64,000 nucleotides of DNA from Hanstruepera ponticola (lineage in GTDB: Bacteria > Bacteroidota > Bacteroidia > Flavobacteriales > Flavobacteriaceae), in NCBI RefSeq assembly GCF_012931685.1, contig NZ_JABANC010000002.1:124001-188000 (forward strand). Reading direction: 5' to 3'. Within the stretch, counting starts at the first letter, position 1. Each line of letters opens with the position of its first letter. Of this stretch, positions 18,355 to 27,328 are shown piece after piece. The position numbers were made by a program, and so were the translations under genes. The notes beneath the pieces are model-generated. The model saw nothing but the letters and a program-made list of their open reading frames with translations, did no database searches and was not told the origin of the DNA.

Positions 18355-20544
18355 ATGGAAGTACAACAATTTCATTACGATAACAAAATCGTTAAAAATT
18401 TCCTATATGCTACAATGCTTTGGGGAGTTGTAGGTATGCTGGTAGGTTTATTACTAGCATTCATGTTTTTATTCCCCAATTTAACCGATGGTATTTCATG
18501 GTTAAGTTTTGGTCGTTTAAGACCCTTGCATACGAATGCTGTAATTTTTGCCTTTGTTGGAAATGCCATTTTTGCCGGTGTTTATTATTCCTCGCAACGC
18601 TTATTGAAAGCCAGAATGGCAAGTGACCTATTAAGTAAAATTAATTTTTGGGGATGGCAACTTATTATTGTTGGTGCTGCTATCACCTTACCATTAGGTT
18701 ACACAACTTCAAAAGAGTATGCCGAATTAGAATGGCCTTTTGATATTGCTATTGCATTAGTTTGGGTTGTTTTCGGGTGGAATTTAATTGCTACCATTTT
18801 AAAACGTAGACAACGTCACCTTTACGTAGCACTTTGGTTTTATATAGCAACTTTTGTAACGGTTGCAGTACTGCATATTTTCAATAGTTTAGAAATGCCT
18901 GTAAGCGCCTTGAAAAGTTACTCGGTTTATGCAGGTGTTCAAGATGCACTAGTACAATGGTGGTACGGACACAATGCTGTTGCATTTTTCCTGACCACAC
19001 CCTTTTTAGGATTGATGTATTATTTTGTTCCTAAAGCGGCTAACAGACCTGTTTACTCTTACAGATTATCTATTGTTCACTTCTGGTCACTTATTTTTAT
19101 TTACATCTGGGCAGGACCTCACCACCTATTATATACAGCCTTACCTGAATGGGCTCAAAATTTAGGTGTCGCCTTTTCTGTTATGTTATTGATGCCATCT
19201 TGGGGTGGTATGATAAACGGATTATTAACATTACGTGGTGCCTGGGATAAAGTACGAACTGATCCTGTTTTAAAATTTATGGTTGTGGCCATTACTGGAT
19301 ATGGTATGGCAACCTTTGAAGGCCCTATGCTTTCACTTAAAAATGTAAATGCCATTGGACACTTTACCGATTGGATTATTGCGCATGTTCATGTTGGAGC
19401 GTTGGCTTGGAACGGTTTCCTAACCTTTGGTATGATATACTATTTAATACCAAGACTTTTCAAAACAAAATTATTCTCAATAGGTCTGGCTAATTTGCAT
19501 TTCTGGATAGGAACTTTGGGAATAATCATATATGCGTTACCAATGTATGTAGCTGGTTTCACCCAAGCAAGTATGTGGAAACAATTCAATCCCGATGGTA
19601 CATTGGTTTATGGAAACTTTTTAGAAACTGTTTCTGAAATCATTCCTATGTATTGGATGCGTGCTATAGGTGGTACCCTATTCATTACAGGAATGCTTAT
19701 CATGATTTATAATGTAATTGTAACTATAAAATCAGGTAGTAAAGTTACTGATGAATTAGCCGAAGCACCTGCACTACAACGCGTGTCAAAACACCGAGTA
19801 GCTGGTGAAGGTTGGCATACTTGGTTAGAACGTAAACCAATAAGATTGACCATTTGGGCCACTATTGCTATATTAATTGGTGGTATTGTACAGATTGTTC
19901 CAACTATTATGGTAAAATCCAATATTCCAACTATTAGTAGTGTTCAACCTTATACACCATTGGAATTAGAAGGGCGTGACATTTACATTAGAGAAGGTTG
20001 TGTAGGTTGTCACTCACAAATGATTAGGCCCTTTAGAAGTGAAGTTGAACGATATGGTGAATACTCAAAAGCTGGTGAATATGTTTATGACCACCCTTTC
20101 CTTTGGGGAAGTAAACGTACAGGACCTGACCTACACCGTATAGGCGGTAAGTATTCAGATAACTGGCATTTAAACCATATGTACGATCCACAAAGTACCT
20201 CTTCTGGTTCTATCATGCCAGCTTACCAGTGGCTTGTTCATAATGAACTGGATAAATCACAAACCGAAGCTAAAATGAACGCTATGGTCAAGCTAGGTGT
20301 TCCTTATAGTGATGAAGACATAGTCAATGCACAAGAAGCCATGTTGGAACAAGGAACTCAAATAGAAAAGAACTTGTATGCTGACCCTGATTTTGCCGAA
20401 ACATATGAGGCTGACAAACAATCAGGAGGAGCTGACTTTGTTGAAATGCGAAATCGTGAAATAGTAGCACTTATTGCATATTTACAACGATTAGGAACTG
20501 ATATTAAAGTAACCGATTTAGAAGAAACAACCACTCAAAACTAG
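18355..20544 (+). CDS. ccoNO: cbb3-type cytochrome c oxidase, fused subunits I and II (CcoNO)
   Basis: A single protein of 729 residues joins the 12-TM catalytic subunit CcoN (about 1-460) to the membrane-anchored mono-heme cytochrome c CcoO (about 500-729). CcoN ligand histidines appear in RPLHTNAV, GHNAVAFF, the AGPHHLLYT pair and AHVHVGALAW. The CcoO part has C549-V-G-C552-H553 and the following SQMIRPFRSEVERYGEYSKAGE region. The fusion is the usual Bacteroidetes form. The complex reduces oxygen with high affinity. It forms an operon with ccoS, ccoQ and ccoP. Confidence 0.95.
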   Translation: MEVQQFHYDNKIVKNFLYATMLWGVVGMLVGLLLAFMFLFPNLTDGISWLSFGRLRPLHTNAVIFAFVGNAIFAGVYYSSQRLLKARMASDLLSKINFWGWQLIIVGAAITLPLGYTTSKEYAELEWPFDIAIALVWVVFGWNLIATILKRRQRHLYVALWFYIATFVTVAVLHIFNSLEMPVSALKSYSVYAGVQDALVQWWYGHNAVAFFLTTPFLGLMYYFVPKAANRPVYSYRLSIVHFWSLIFIYIWAGPHHLLYTALPEWAQNLGVAFSVMLLMPSWGGMINGLLTLRGAWDKVRTDPVLKFMVVAITGYGMATFEGPMLSLKNVNAIGHFTDWIIAHVHVGALAWNGFLTFGMIYYLIPRLFKTKLFSIGLANLHFWIGTLGIIIYALPMYVAGFTQASMWKQFNPDGTLVYGNFLETVSEIIPMYWMRAIGGTLFITGMLIMIYNVIVTIKSGSKVTDELAEAPALQRVSKHRVAGEGWHTWLERKPIRLTIWATIAILIGGIVQIVPTIMVKSNIPTISSVQPYTPLELEGRDIYIREGCVGCHSQMIRPFRSEVERYGEYSKAGEYVYDHPFLWGSKRTGPDLHRIGGKYSDNWHLNHMYDPQSTSSGSIMPAYQWLVHNELDKSQTEAKMNAMVKLGVPYSDEDIVNAQEAMLEQGTQIEKNLYADPDFAETYEADKQSGGADFVEMRNREIVALIAYLQRLGTDIKVTDLEETTTQN

Positions 20545-20548
20545 AATT

Positions 20549-20734
20549 ATGCTAAAATTTGTAAAAAATCATATGGAGAGTATTACTGGTATTGAAATAT
20601 ACCCTATCATCTCCTTACTTATATTTTTCATTTTTTTTGTAGTCCTTTTTTGGTGGGTTTTTACCGCAAAAAAAGACTATATCAAGACTGTAAGCAATAT
20701 CCCTTTAGATAACCAAAACCAAACAAAACTATGA
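20549..20734 (+). CDS. ccoQ: cbb3 oxidase subunit CcoQ
   Basis: The protein has 61 residues, one membrane helix (residues 14-36) and a short charged tail. It matches CcoQ by size, topology and position between ccoNO and ccoP. Its stop overlaps the ccoP start (ATGA), so the two are translationally coupled. CcoQ stabilises the oxidase complex. Confidence 0.82.
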   Translation: MLKFVKNHMESITGIEIYPIISLLIFFIFFVVLFWWVFTAKKDYIKTVSNIPLDNQNQTKL

Positions 20735-21681
20735 GACAATATATCCCATCTTGGATAAGAGTTCCAGTAGTATTTTTTATAATCTATGGACTAGTAGAAT
20801 ATTTTATTGAATCAGGAGAAAAACCTGCATTCATGGAGCAACCTGTAATTATGCTTTTCCTAGTTTTGGTTTTGCTCATACTAGTTGCAGTAGAAGCCAT
20901 AGTAAGTTCTATGGATAACATTTTATATCAAAGCCTGGATGCTAAAGCTAAAGCACGATACGATGCTAGAAAATCAAGTACACCAAAAGTTATTATCTGG
21001 ATTCAGAATACTTACAAGAAACTATTAGGGCAAAAACCTGTTGAAGAAGAACATGAAATTATTTTAGATCACAACTATGATGGTATTAGAGAATTGGATA
21101 ACGATTTACCACCTTGGTGGTTATATGGCTTTTATGCTTCCATAATATTTGGTGCTATCTATTTAATTAGATATCATGTTTTTAATGGTCCAAATCAATA
21201 TGAAGAATTAGAGGCTAAATATGCTCAAGCAGAGATTGAAATAGAAGAATATAGGAGAACAGCAAAAGACCTTGTTGACATTAATACCGTTACTGTTTTA
21301 ACAGATGCTGCTGATATTAAAGCTGGCCAAGTTATTTTTGAAGAAAACTGTGTGGCCTGTCATATGGCAGATGGAGGTGGTGGTATTGGTCCTAACCTAA
21401 CCGATAAGTACTGGATTTTAGGTGGTGGTATAAAAAATGTTTTCAAAACCGTGTCAGAAGGTGGTAGAAATGGAAAAGGTATGATTGCTTGGAAACAAAG
21501 TTTAAAACCATCAGAAATTGCTCAAGTTTCTAGTTATGTCTTACAATTCGAAGGTACCACACCGGCAAAACCAAAAGAAGCTGAAGGCGAAATTTGGGTA
21601 GATGAAAATGCACCCGTTGAAGACATACCTACTGAAGCCATGGAAGTAAAAACAGATTCAATTATTACAATAGAAAATTAA
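20731..21681 (+). CDS. ccoP: cbb3 oxidase subunit CcoP, single-heme form
   Basis: The protein has 316 residues: two N-terminal membrane helices (about 10-28 and 36-60), a CcoP-type DNDLPPWWLYGFYASIIFG helix near 130 and one cytochrome c domain with C207-V-A-C210-H211. Proteobacterial CcoP carries two heme c domains; here only one CxxCH is present. The tail after residue 285 is acidic. It passes electrons from soluble cytochromes to CcoNO. The start overlaps ccoQ by four bases. Confidence 0.92.
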   Translation: MRQYIPSWIRVPVVFFIIYGLVEYFIESGEKPAFMEQPVIMLFLVLVLLILVAVEAIVSSMDNILYQSLDAKAKARYDARKSSTPKVIIWIQNTYKKLLGQKPVEEEHEIILDHNYDGIRELDNDLPPWWLYGFYASIIFGAIYLIRYHVFNGPNQYEELEAKYAQAEIEIEEYRRTAKDLVDINTVTVLTDAADIKAGQVIFEENCVACHMADGGGGIGPNLTDKYWILGGGIKNVFKTVSEGGRNGKGMIAWKQSLKPSEIAQVSSYVLQFEGTTPAKPKEAEGEIWVDENAPVEDIPTEAMEVKTDSIITIEN

Positions 21682-21701
21682 TATAATCTTGTAAAAAAAC
21701 C

Positions 21702-23126
21702 GTGGAAGCTCCAGAAAACGAATCGTTTAGAGATTCGATAGGTACCATTAACGAAGACGGAAAACGCGCTTGGGTATATCCGAAAAAGCCCAGCGGACGC
21801 TATTACGAAAAACGTAAAATAGTTAGCTATTTATTATTAGTTTTTCTGTTTGCCGCGCCTTTTGTAAAAGTTAATGGTAATCAATTTCTGTTGTTTAATG
21901 TATTAGAACGACGGTTTAATATTTTTGGGTTTCCGTTTTGGCCACAAGATTTCCACCTGTTTGTAATCTCTATGATTATAGGTGTCGTATTTATTACATT
22001 TTTTACGGTTGGATTTGGAAGAGTTTTTTGTGGTTGGATTTGTCCACAAACCATTTTTATGGAAATGGTCTTTAGACGCATAGAATACTGGATTGATGGT
22101 GATAGAAATAAACAACGAAAACTAGATAGACAAAAATGGGATGCTGAAAAAATTAGAAAGCGCTTACTAAAGTGGTTCCTGTTTTTAATTATCTCGTTTT
22201 TAATAGCCAATGTTTTTTTAGCGTACTTGATAGGAAGTGATAAACTCATTAAGTATGTTATTGATGGGCCAACAGCACATTTAGGCACCTTGTTCCCATT
22301 AATCATATTTACAGCAGTTTTCTATTTTGTATTCGCCTGGTTTAGGGAACAAGTATGTATAATTGCCTGTCCATATGGTCGCTTGCAAGGTGTTCTTTTA
22401 GATAACAAATCAATTGTTGTCGCCTACGATCATAAACGTGGTGAAGGTGAAAACGGTCGAAAAAAGTTTAGAAAAAATGAAGATCGGGAAGCTTTAGGTC
22501 ATGGCGATTGTATTGATTGTTTACAATGTGTACATGTTTGCCCTACTGGTATTGATATAAGAAATGGAACACAATTAGAATGCGTAAACTGTACTGCCTG
22601 TATTGATGAATGTGACCATATTATGGAAAGCATCAACCTTCCTAAAGGTTTAATACGTTATGCGAGTGAAAACGAAATAGAAAAGAAAGAAAAATTTAAG
22701 CTCACAGCTAGGATGAAAGGGTACATCGCTGTTCTTATCATTTTAATTGGTGTTTTAATTGGTATGTTGATGATTAGAAATGATGTTGAAGCCAGAGTTT
22801 TAAGGCTACCTGGACAACTATATGAGCACAAGGAAGGTGACATAATCAGCAATGTATTTACCTATAAATTAGTGAACAAAACAGTACATGAAATAAACAA
22901 CGTGAGTTTTAAACTGCGAAAATATGATGGCGAAATCAAAGTTGTTTCCAATAGTGATAATATCATTATTCCTGAAGAAGGACTAGCCGAAGGAACATTG
23001 TTTATTGAAATTGATAAAAAAGATTTGACTGGTGATAAGAATAAATTAATAATTGAAGTTTACAGTGGTGATGAATTAATTGAAACTACAAGTGTAAACT
23101 TTTTAGGGCCTAGAAGTTATAATTAA
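21702..23126 (+). CDS. ccoG: Cytochrome oxidase accessory ferredoxin CcoG (RdxA/FixG)
   Basis: This membrane protein of 474 residues has several helices in the first 200 residues, the NapH/CcoG-type CGWICPQTIFMEMVFRRIEYW and CIIACPYGRLQG motifs, two ferredoxin clusters (CIDCLQCVHVCP and CVNCTACIDECD around 270-305), a further helix near 335 and a C-terminal Ig-like domain. CcoG acts as a cupric reductase in cbb3 assembly. Translation apparently begins at GTG 21702; no ATG lies nearby. Confidence 0.92.
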   Translation: MEAPENESFRDSIGTINEDGKRAWVYPKKPSGRYYEKRKIVSYLLLVFLFAAPFVKVNGNQFLLFNVLERRFNIFGFPFWPQDFHLFVISMIIGVVFITFFTVGFGRVFCGWICPQTIFMEMVFRRIEYWIDGDRNKQRKLDRQKWDAEKIRKRLLKWFLFLIISFLIANVFLAYLIGSDKLIKYVIDGPTAHLGTLFPLIIFTAVFYFVFAWFREQVCIIACPYGRLQGVLLDNKSIVVAYDHKRGEGENGRKKFRKNEDREALGHGDCIDCLQCVHVCPTGIDIRNGTQLECVNCTACIDECDHIMESINLPKGLIRYASENEIEKKEKFKLTARMKGYIAVLIILIGVLIGMLMIRNDVEARVLRLPGQLYEHKEGDIISNVFTYKLVNKTVHEINNVSFKLRKYDGEIKVVSNSDNIIIPEEGLAEGTLFIEIDKKDLTGDKNKLIIEVYSGDELIETTSVNFLGPRSYN

Positions 23127-23136
23127 GACAAGTGTT

Positions 23137-23583
23137 ATGAAATTTAATTGGGGAACAGGTATTGTGATTGCTTTTGTAGGGTTTATTTCTTTCATCATGT
23201 ATTTTGTGATTAGCATGAATACAGATAAAGCATTAGATCATGATTTAGTAACGGAAGATTACTATAAACAGGAATTAGAGTTTCAAAATGATATTGATAA
23301 AGAAAACAATTCTAAATCATTAACCAAAAATTTAACTTGGAAGAAAACCAATGAAGGTATCGTAATAACATTTCCTGAATCCCTGGAGATTAATAGCATA
23401 ACAGGAAACGTGTTCCTATATAGACCATCTAATAAACAATTTGACTTTGAAACGGACATTTCTTTGTCAAACCACAATTTGCTCATACCTGACAAGCGTT
23501 TGTTAGATGGTCGTTGGAACATTAAAGTTGATTGGCAATATAACGGAAAATCATATCTCTACAAAAAAGAAATAATATACTAA
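23137..23583 (+). CDS. ccoH: CcoH/FixH-family cbb3 assembly protein
   Basis: The protein has 148 residues, one N-terminal membrane helix (8-28) and an exported beta-rich domain containing DHDLVTEDYYKQELEFQNDIDKENNS, the typical FixH stretch after the helix. It lies ten bases after ccoG and directly abuts the SafE-like gene, matching the standard ccoGHI(S) order with ccoI moved upstream. Confidence 0.88.
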   Translation: MKFNWGTGIVIAFVGFISFIMYFVISMNTDKALDHDLVTEDYYKQELEFQNDIDKENNSKSLTKNLTWKKTNEGIVITFPESLEINSITGNVFLYRPSNKQFDFETDISLSNHNLLIPDKRLLDGRWNIKVDWQYNGKSYLYKKEIIY

Positions 23584-24285
23584 ATGCTATGGTCTGCAAT
23601 TATATTGGGTTTATTAGGTAGCTTTCACTGTGTTGGCATGTGTGGTCCTATTGCCTTTATGTTACCTGTTGATCGCAGTAATTCATTCAAAAAAACAACT
23701 CAAATTTTTGCATACCACATTGGTCGTTTATTTGCTTACTCACTTATTGGACTTGTTTTTGGGTTAGTTGGAAAAAGTCTTTATTTGTTTGGTTTACAAC
23801 AACAATTATCTATTGCCATTGGAATAGTTATGATTGTAATAATACTTATACCTGCAAAAACTTTTAATAAATATAATTTTTCAAAACCTATCTATAAATT
23901 AATTAGCAAAGTAAAATCTGGTTTGGGAAAAGCTTTAAAAAGAAAAACTGCTGATACTTTTTTAACTATTGGCTTTTTAAATGGCTTTTTACCTTGCGGT
24001 TTAGTTTATATGGCAGTTTTTGCCTCTTTAGCTATGCAAAGTGCTACTTATGGCGCTTTATATATGACTCTGTTTGGTTTAGGAACAATCCCTTTAATGA
24101 CCGTTGCTATTTACTTGGGGAAGTTTTTAAATGTAACTGTCAAACAACGCATTCAGAAAGCTATTCCAGTGTTTGTTGTAATTATTGGATTGCTATTTAT
24201 AATTAGAGGACTAGGTTTAGGCATACCTTACCTCTCTCCTGCTCCAATTGTTGAAACAGCCGATGGAATTATTGAATGTCATTAA
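23584..24285 (+). CDS. SafE/TauE-like (UreH-domain) membrane protein of the cbb3 locus
   Basis: The protein has 233 residues and about six membrane helices with the GSFHCVGMCGPIAFMLP motif at the start and GFLNGFLPCGLVYMAVFASLAMQSA in the second half; the cysteines in HCVGMCG and PCG are typical of the UreH/CcoA-neighbour family proposed to move copper or other metals. Its ATG follows the ccoH stop without any gap. In Bacteroidetes this gene closes cco operons; a role in metal delivery to the oxidase is inferred. Confidence 0.83.
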   Translation: MLWSAIILGLLGSFHCVGMCGPIAFMLPVDRSNSFKKTTQIFAYHIGRLFAYSLIGLVFGLVGKSLYLFGLQQQLSIAIGIVMIVIILIPAKTFNKYNFSKPIYKLISKVKSGLGKALKRKTADTFLTIGFLNGFLPCGLVYMAVFASLAMQSATYGALYMTLFGLGTIPLMTVAIYLGKFLNVTVKQRIQKAIPVFVVIIGLLFIIRGLGLGIPYLSPAPIVETADGIIECH

Positions 24286-24298
24286 ATATTTTATTTAA

Positions 24299-24335
24299 GA
24301 TAATTTTGTCCGAATTAAATTTTACATTAAATTTG
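24299..24335 (+). promoter_or_regulatory. Promoter of the Rrf2 regulator with degenerate NO-type operator
   Basis: TTG at 24306-24308 and TAAATTTG at 24328-24335 are separated by exactly 19 bases, the Bacteroidetes housekeeping promoter geometry. GATAATTTTGTCCGAATT (24299-24316) overlaps the TTG and resembles the GGATATTTTTATCCGAAAT palindrome found in front of ric and nos. Bound regulator would cover the -33 element, so negative autoregulation is likely. Confidence 0.7.
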
Positions 24336-24352
24336 TATTAAATTACTAACGT

Positions 24353-24787
24353 ATGTTTTCCAAAGCTTGTGAATACGGTATTAAAGCATCTATATTTATA
24401 GCCATCAGCTCATCTGAAGGAAAGCGTGTTACTCCTAAGGAAATTGCCGAAGAGATAAATTCCCCACAAGCATTTACAGCAAAAATATTACAAGCGCTTG
24501 TAAAGCACGATGTCATTAATTCTGTTAAAGGAGCTTACGGTGGTTTTGAGATTGATAAAAATCAGATAAATAAAATTAAACTAGCTCAAATTGTAAATGC
24601 CATTGATGGTGATAAAATTTATAGAGGTTGTGGATTAGGCCTTGAAAAATGTGATGAAAACCATCCTTGTCCTGTTCATGACAAATTTAAAAGTATTCGT
24701 AACAATTTACAGTTTATGTTAGAACATACAACATTAGAGGAACTAGCCCTTGATATTAAATCTGGTGCTTCGTTTTTAAAAGTCTAA
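24353..24787 (+). CDS. Rrf2-family iron-sulfur regulator (NsrR/IscR-like)
   Basis: The protein has 144 residues. The Rrf2 winged helix covers 1-80, with TPKEIAEEINSPQAFTAKILQALVKHDVI as helix-turn-helix and KGAYGGFEI as wing. Cysteines C93, C100 and C106 (GCGLGLEKC, HPCPVH) fit the three-cysteine cluster ligand pattern of NsrR and IscR. It lies directly before ric, whose product repairs iron-sulfur clusters damaged by NO, so an NsrR-like NO sensor is the best guess. IscR-type function is less likely because no isc or suf genes are nearby. Confidence 0.87.
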   Translation: MFSKACEYGIKASIFIAISSSEGKRVTPKEIAEEINSPQAFTAKILQALVKHDVINSVKGAYGGFEIDKNQINKIKLAQIVNAIDGDKIYRGCGLGLEKCDENHPCPVHDKFKSIRNNLQFMLEHTTLEELALDIKSGASFLKV

Positions 24788-24800
24788 AAAAAATTAATAT

Positions 24801-24825
24801 TAAATAGGATATTTTTATCCGAAAT
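24801..24825. promoter_or_regulatory. Putative NO-responsive palindrome in front of ric
   Basis: TAAATAGGATA-N4-TATCCGAAAT, with TTTT in the centre, lies between the Rrf2 stop and the ric ATG (ten bases away). The same 21 outer bases occur at 38399-38423 in front of the nos operon with AAAA in the centre. The core GGATA-N4-TATCC is a perfect inverted repeat. TATTTTTA inside it resembles a -7 element, so binding may repress ric directly. Confidence 0.75.
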
Positions 24826-24834
24826 AAAAACAAT

Positions 24835-25569
24835 ATGGAAACATTAGAAAAAAATACTCAAAAACAAATTGGTGAATATGTTGCAGAAGATTATAGAACG
24901 GCTGCTGTATTCTCGAAATACAAAATTGACTTTTGCTGTAATGGTGGCAGAACCCTAGATGAAGCTTGCCAAAAAAAGGATATAGACAGTAACCAATTGC
25001 TCGATGAACTTAATGCTGTTTTAAATAATAAAGGCAACCAAGCCATAGACTACAAATCGTGGCCTTTAGATTTGTTAATTGATTATATAGAGAAAAAACA
25101 TCATCGCTATGTTGAAGAAAAAATTCCTGTAATTCGTCAGTTTTTAAACAAACTGTGTCGTGTTCATGGTGAGCGTCATCCAGAATTATTTAAAATTAAT
25201 GAATTGTTTACTGGTTCAGCTGGTGATTTGGCAGCTCACATGAAAAAAGAAGAACTCATTCTTTTTCCATATATCAAAAAAATGGTTAACGCAACTTTAG
25301 ACGGAAAAGCTATTGAAGCACCACATTTTGGTACGGTCGAAAACCCTATTGCCTTGATGAAAGAGGAACATGATAATGAAGGTGGTCGTTTTAGAGAAAT
25401 AGCAGCCTTAACCGATAATTACAATCCGCCTACAGATGCATGTAACACGTATAGAGTTACGTTTGCTATGCTAAATGAGTTTGAGCAAGATTTACATTTA
25501 CATATCCATTTAGAAAATAATATACTGTTTCCTCAAGCCATAAAATTGGAACAGTTGTTTAGTGAGTAG
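24835..25569 (+). CDS. ric: Iron-sulfur cluster repair di-iron protein (RIC/ScdA/YtfE)
   Basis: The protein has 244 residues. The N-terminal ScdA domain (5-60) has the YKIDFCCNGGRTLDEAC signature; the C-terminal hemerythrin-like domain (80-240) supplies the di-iron ligands in KKHHRYVEEK, RHPELF, AHMKKEE, KEEHDNEGG and HIHLENNILFP. RIC proteins restore iron-sulfur clusters after nitrosative or oxidative stress. It follows an NsrR-like gene and carries a palindrome in its leader. A terminator ends it. Confidence 0.93.
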   Translation: METLEKNTQKQIGEYVAEDYRTAAVFSKYKIDFCCNGGRTLDEACQKKDIDSNQLLDELNAVLNNKGNQAIDYKSWPLDLLIDYIEKKHHRYVEEKIPVIRQFLNKLCRVHGERHPELFKINELFTGSAGDLAAHMKKEELILFPYIKKMVNATLDGKAIEAPHFGTVENPIALMKEEHDNEGGRFREIAALTDNYNPPTDACNTYRVTFAMLNEFEQDLHLHIHLENNILFPQAIKLEQLFSE

Positions 25570-25594
25570 TACTTAATAATTAGTTTGTTTGTTT

Positions 25595-25635
25595 AAATTC
25601 CAGAAAGTTAACCTAAAGGCTTTCTGGAATTTTTA
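25595..25635 (+). terminator. Rho-independent terminator after ric
   Basis: AAATTCCAGAAAG at 25595-25607 pairs perfectly with CTTTCTGGAATTT at 25620-25632, loop of 12 bases, with further T residues after it. The next gene starts 38 bases later, so partial read-through remains possible. Confidence 0.85.
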
Positions 25636-25673
25636 TTTAAAAATTCCTATTTTAAATTTCTATAAAATATTTC

Positions 25674-26867
25674 ATGCTCAAAAAACTAGTATTAGTTAGC
25701 TTATTAAACTTCCTGATTGCCGCAATAATGGGTTTGTTATTACGGTATTCATTTTTGGGAGATTTACCCATTAATTATCGATATCTAACACATGCACATT
25801 CACATGTTGCTATGTTAGGCTGGGTGTATTTAATGTTATACACTTTTTATGTGTATTACTTTATTCCTGATAAAAAACCCACTTACAATCGCTTATTTTG
25901 GCTCACTGAATTTGCTGTTATTGGTATGCTGTTGAGTTTCCCTTTTCAAGGTTATGCTGCCATATCAATAACGTTTTCTACGCTTCATATTCTATGTAGT
26001 TACTATTTTGTTTATTTAATATGGAAGCACTTTAAATCTGATTCTAAAGTCACCAAACTTTTAGTGAGAGCTTCGCTCCTATTCATGCTGGTTTCAACCC
26101 TTGGTGTTTGGTGTTTGGGTCCAGCAGTTTCAACATTTGGTAAAGCTTCAGCATTTTATCAAATAGCCATTCAATTCTTTCTACATTTTCAATTTAATGG
26201 GTGGTTTTTAATTGGCGTTATTGCTATATTCTTTCACTTACTACAGATTAAAAACTCAAAAGCATTTAAACACTTTTTTATTCTGTTAATTATCTCAACC
26301 ATTCTAACCCTTGCATTACCTATACAATGGTTTGCACCTCATAATAGTTTGTTTTGGATAAACACGATTGGTATTACCCTACAAATAATAGCTTTAATCC
26401 TGTTCTTTAAATTGATTAATCCTCAATTATCAAAATTTTTCATAAAACAAACAAGTCTTACTCGAAATCTATTTCTGTTTGCCATTGCTTGCTTGGTATT
26501 AAAAATAGTATTACAATTTACAGCGTTACTACCTGAATTTTCTCAAGTTGTTTACGAACATCGAAATTTTGTAATTGGATTCATTCATCTTACTATGCTA
26601 GGTGTTATTTCTGGGTTTTTATTTGCTCTAATATTACAGAACAACCTTGTTAGATTTTCTAAAACCATGCAGTTTGGAGTCTATTCATTTATTTTAGGAT
26701 TTCTGCTGACCGAATTATTAATTGCCCTTCAAGGATATAGATATTATATAGGCGAAGGTATCATTGCGCATTATTATTTATTGTTATTTCTATTTAGTAT
26801 TTTACTCCCACTAGGCATAAGCTTTTTAATTATCAATATCAAATCAACAACCTATGAAACATCATAA
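25674..26867 (+). CDS. Uncharacterised 12-TM heme-copper-oxidase/NnrS-like membrane protein
   Basis: The protein has 397 residues and about 12 membrane helices with almost no soluble part. Histidine motifs fall where heme-copper oxidase subunit I or NnrS place theirs: YLTHAHSHVAMLGWVYL (around 38-54), FFLHFQFNGWF (around 165-175) and GFIHLTMLGVISGF (around 302-315). It lacks the HH pair and other oxidase signatures, so I do not call it an oxidase. It lies between ric and a hemerythrin gene, overlapping the latter by 14 bases, which suggests a role in NO or oxygen handling. I do not recognise a named family with certainty. Confidence 0.65.
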   Translation: MLKKLVLVSLLNFLIAAIMGLLLRYSFLGDLPINYRYLTHAHSHVAMLGWVYLMLYTFYVYYFIPDKKPTYNRLFWLTEFAVIGMLLSFPFQGYAAISITFSTLHILCSYYFVYLIWKHFKSDSKVTKLLVRASLLFMLVSTLGVWCLGPAVSTFGKASAFYQIAIQFFLHFQFNGWFLIGVIAIFFHLLQIKNSKAFKHFFILLIISTILTLALPIQWFAPHNSLFWINTIGITLQIIALILFFKLINPQLSKFFIKQTSLTRNLFLFAIACLVLKIVLQFTALLPEFSQVVYEHRNFVIGFIHLTMLGVISGFLFALILQNNLVRFSKTMQFGVYSFILGFLLTELLIALQGYRYYIGEGIIAHYYLLLFLFSILLPLGISFLIINIKSTTYETS

Positions 26868-27318
26868 ACCACAGAAACGCCATATAGCTTTGCAACCCTT
26901 AAGCAGAGAACATCATCATGGCCTATTACTGTGCTGGAAGATAAAAATGGGATTTAAAAAGAATATATCGTCTGAAAGAATTTGGAAGTATGCCAATTGG
27001 TTTTACGAAACACATTTAATTCCGCATTTTGAAATTGAAGAAAAACATGTCTTCCCTATTCTTGATAACACCAATAATCTCGTAAATGAAGCTATAGAGC
27101 AACATAGAGAACTACAAATGCTATTTACAGAATCTAACAAGGCCACAAACACCTTGTCAGCTATTGAAGTATTATTGGAAAAACACATTCGTTTTGAAGA
27201 ACGTGTGCTGTTTCCTGAAATACAAAATATGGCTAGTGAAGCCCAAATGTTAGATATTGAAAAAATGCATCAATCAGAATCGTTTCAAGATAATCTGACT
27301 GACGCATTTTGGAAATAA
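26854..27318 (+). CDS. Hemerythrin-domain protein
   Basis: The protein has 154 residues and forms one hemerythrin-like four-helix bundle with candidate iron ligands in LSREHHHGLLLCWK, HLIPHFEIEEKHVFP, EQHRELQ and LEKHIRFEERVLFPEIQ. Such proteins bind oxygen or NO through a di-iron centre, or store iron. Its ATG lies inside the end of the 12-TM gene, so the two are translationally linked. It converges with the copper receptor gene, with only ten bases between stops. Confidence 0.88.
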   Translation: MKHHKPQKRHIALQPLSREHHHGLLLCWKIKMGFKKNISSERIWKYANWFYETHLIPHFEIEEKHVFPILDNTNNLVNEAIEQHRELQMLFTESNKATNTLSAIEVLLEKHIRFEERVLFPEIQNMASEAQMLDIEKMHQSESFQDNLTDAFWK

Positions 27319-27328
27319 GATATTTATT

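Noticed and set aside
21881-22306. Antisense gene of 141 codons inside ccoG
   Set aside because: It lies entirely opposite a well-conserved gene, has low-complexity Asn/Ile/Lys content and no promoter; it is a shadow frame.
25674-26867. NO reductase or oxidase catalytic subunit
   Set aside because: Only some histidine positions are reminiscent; the HH pair and other required residues are missing, and no cytochrome subunit gene is adjacent.
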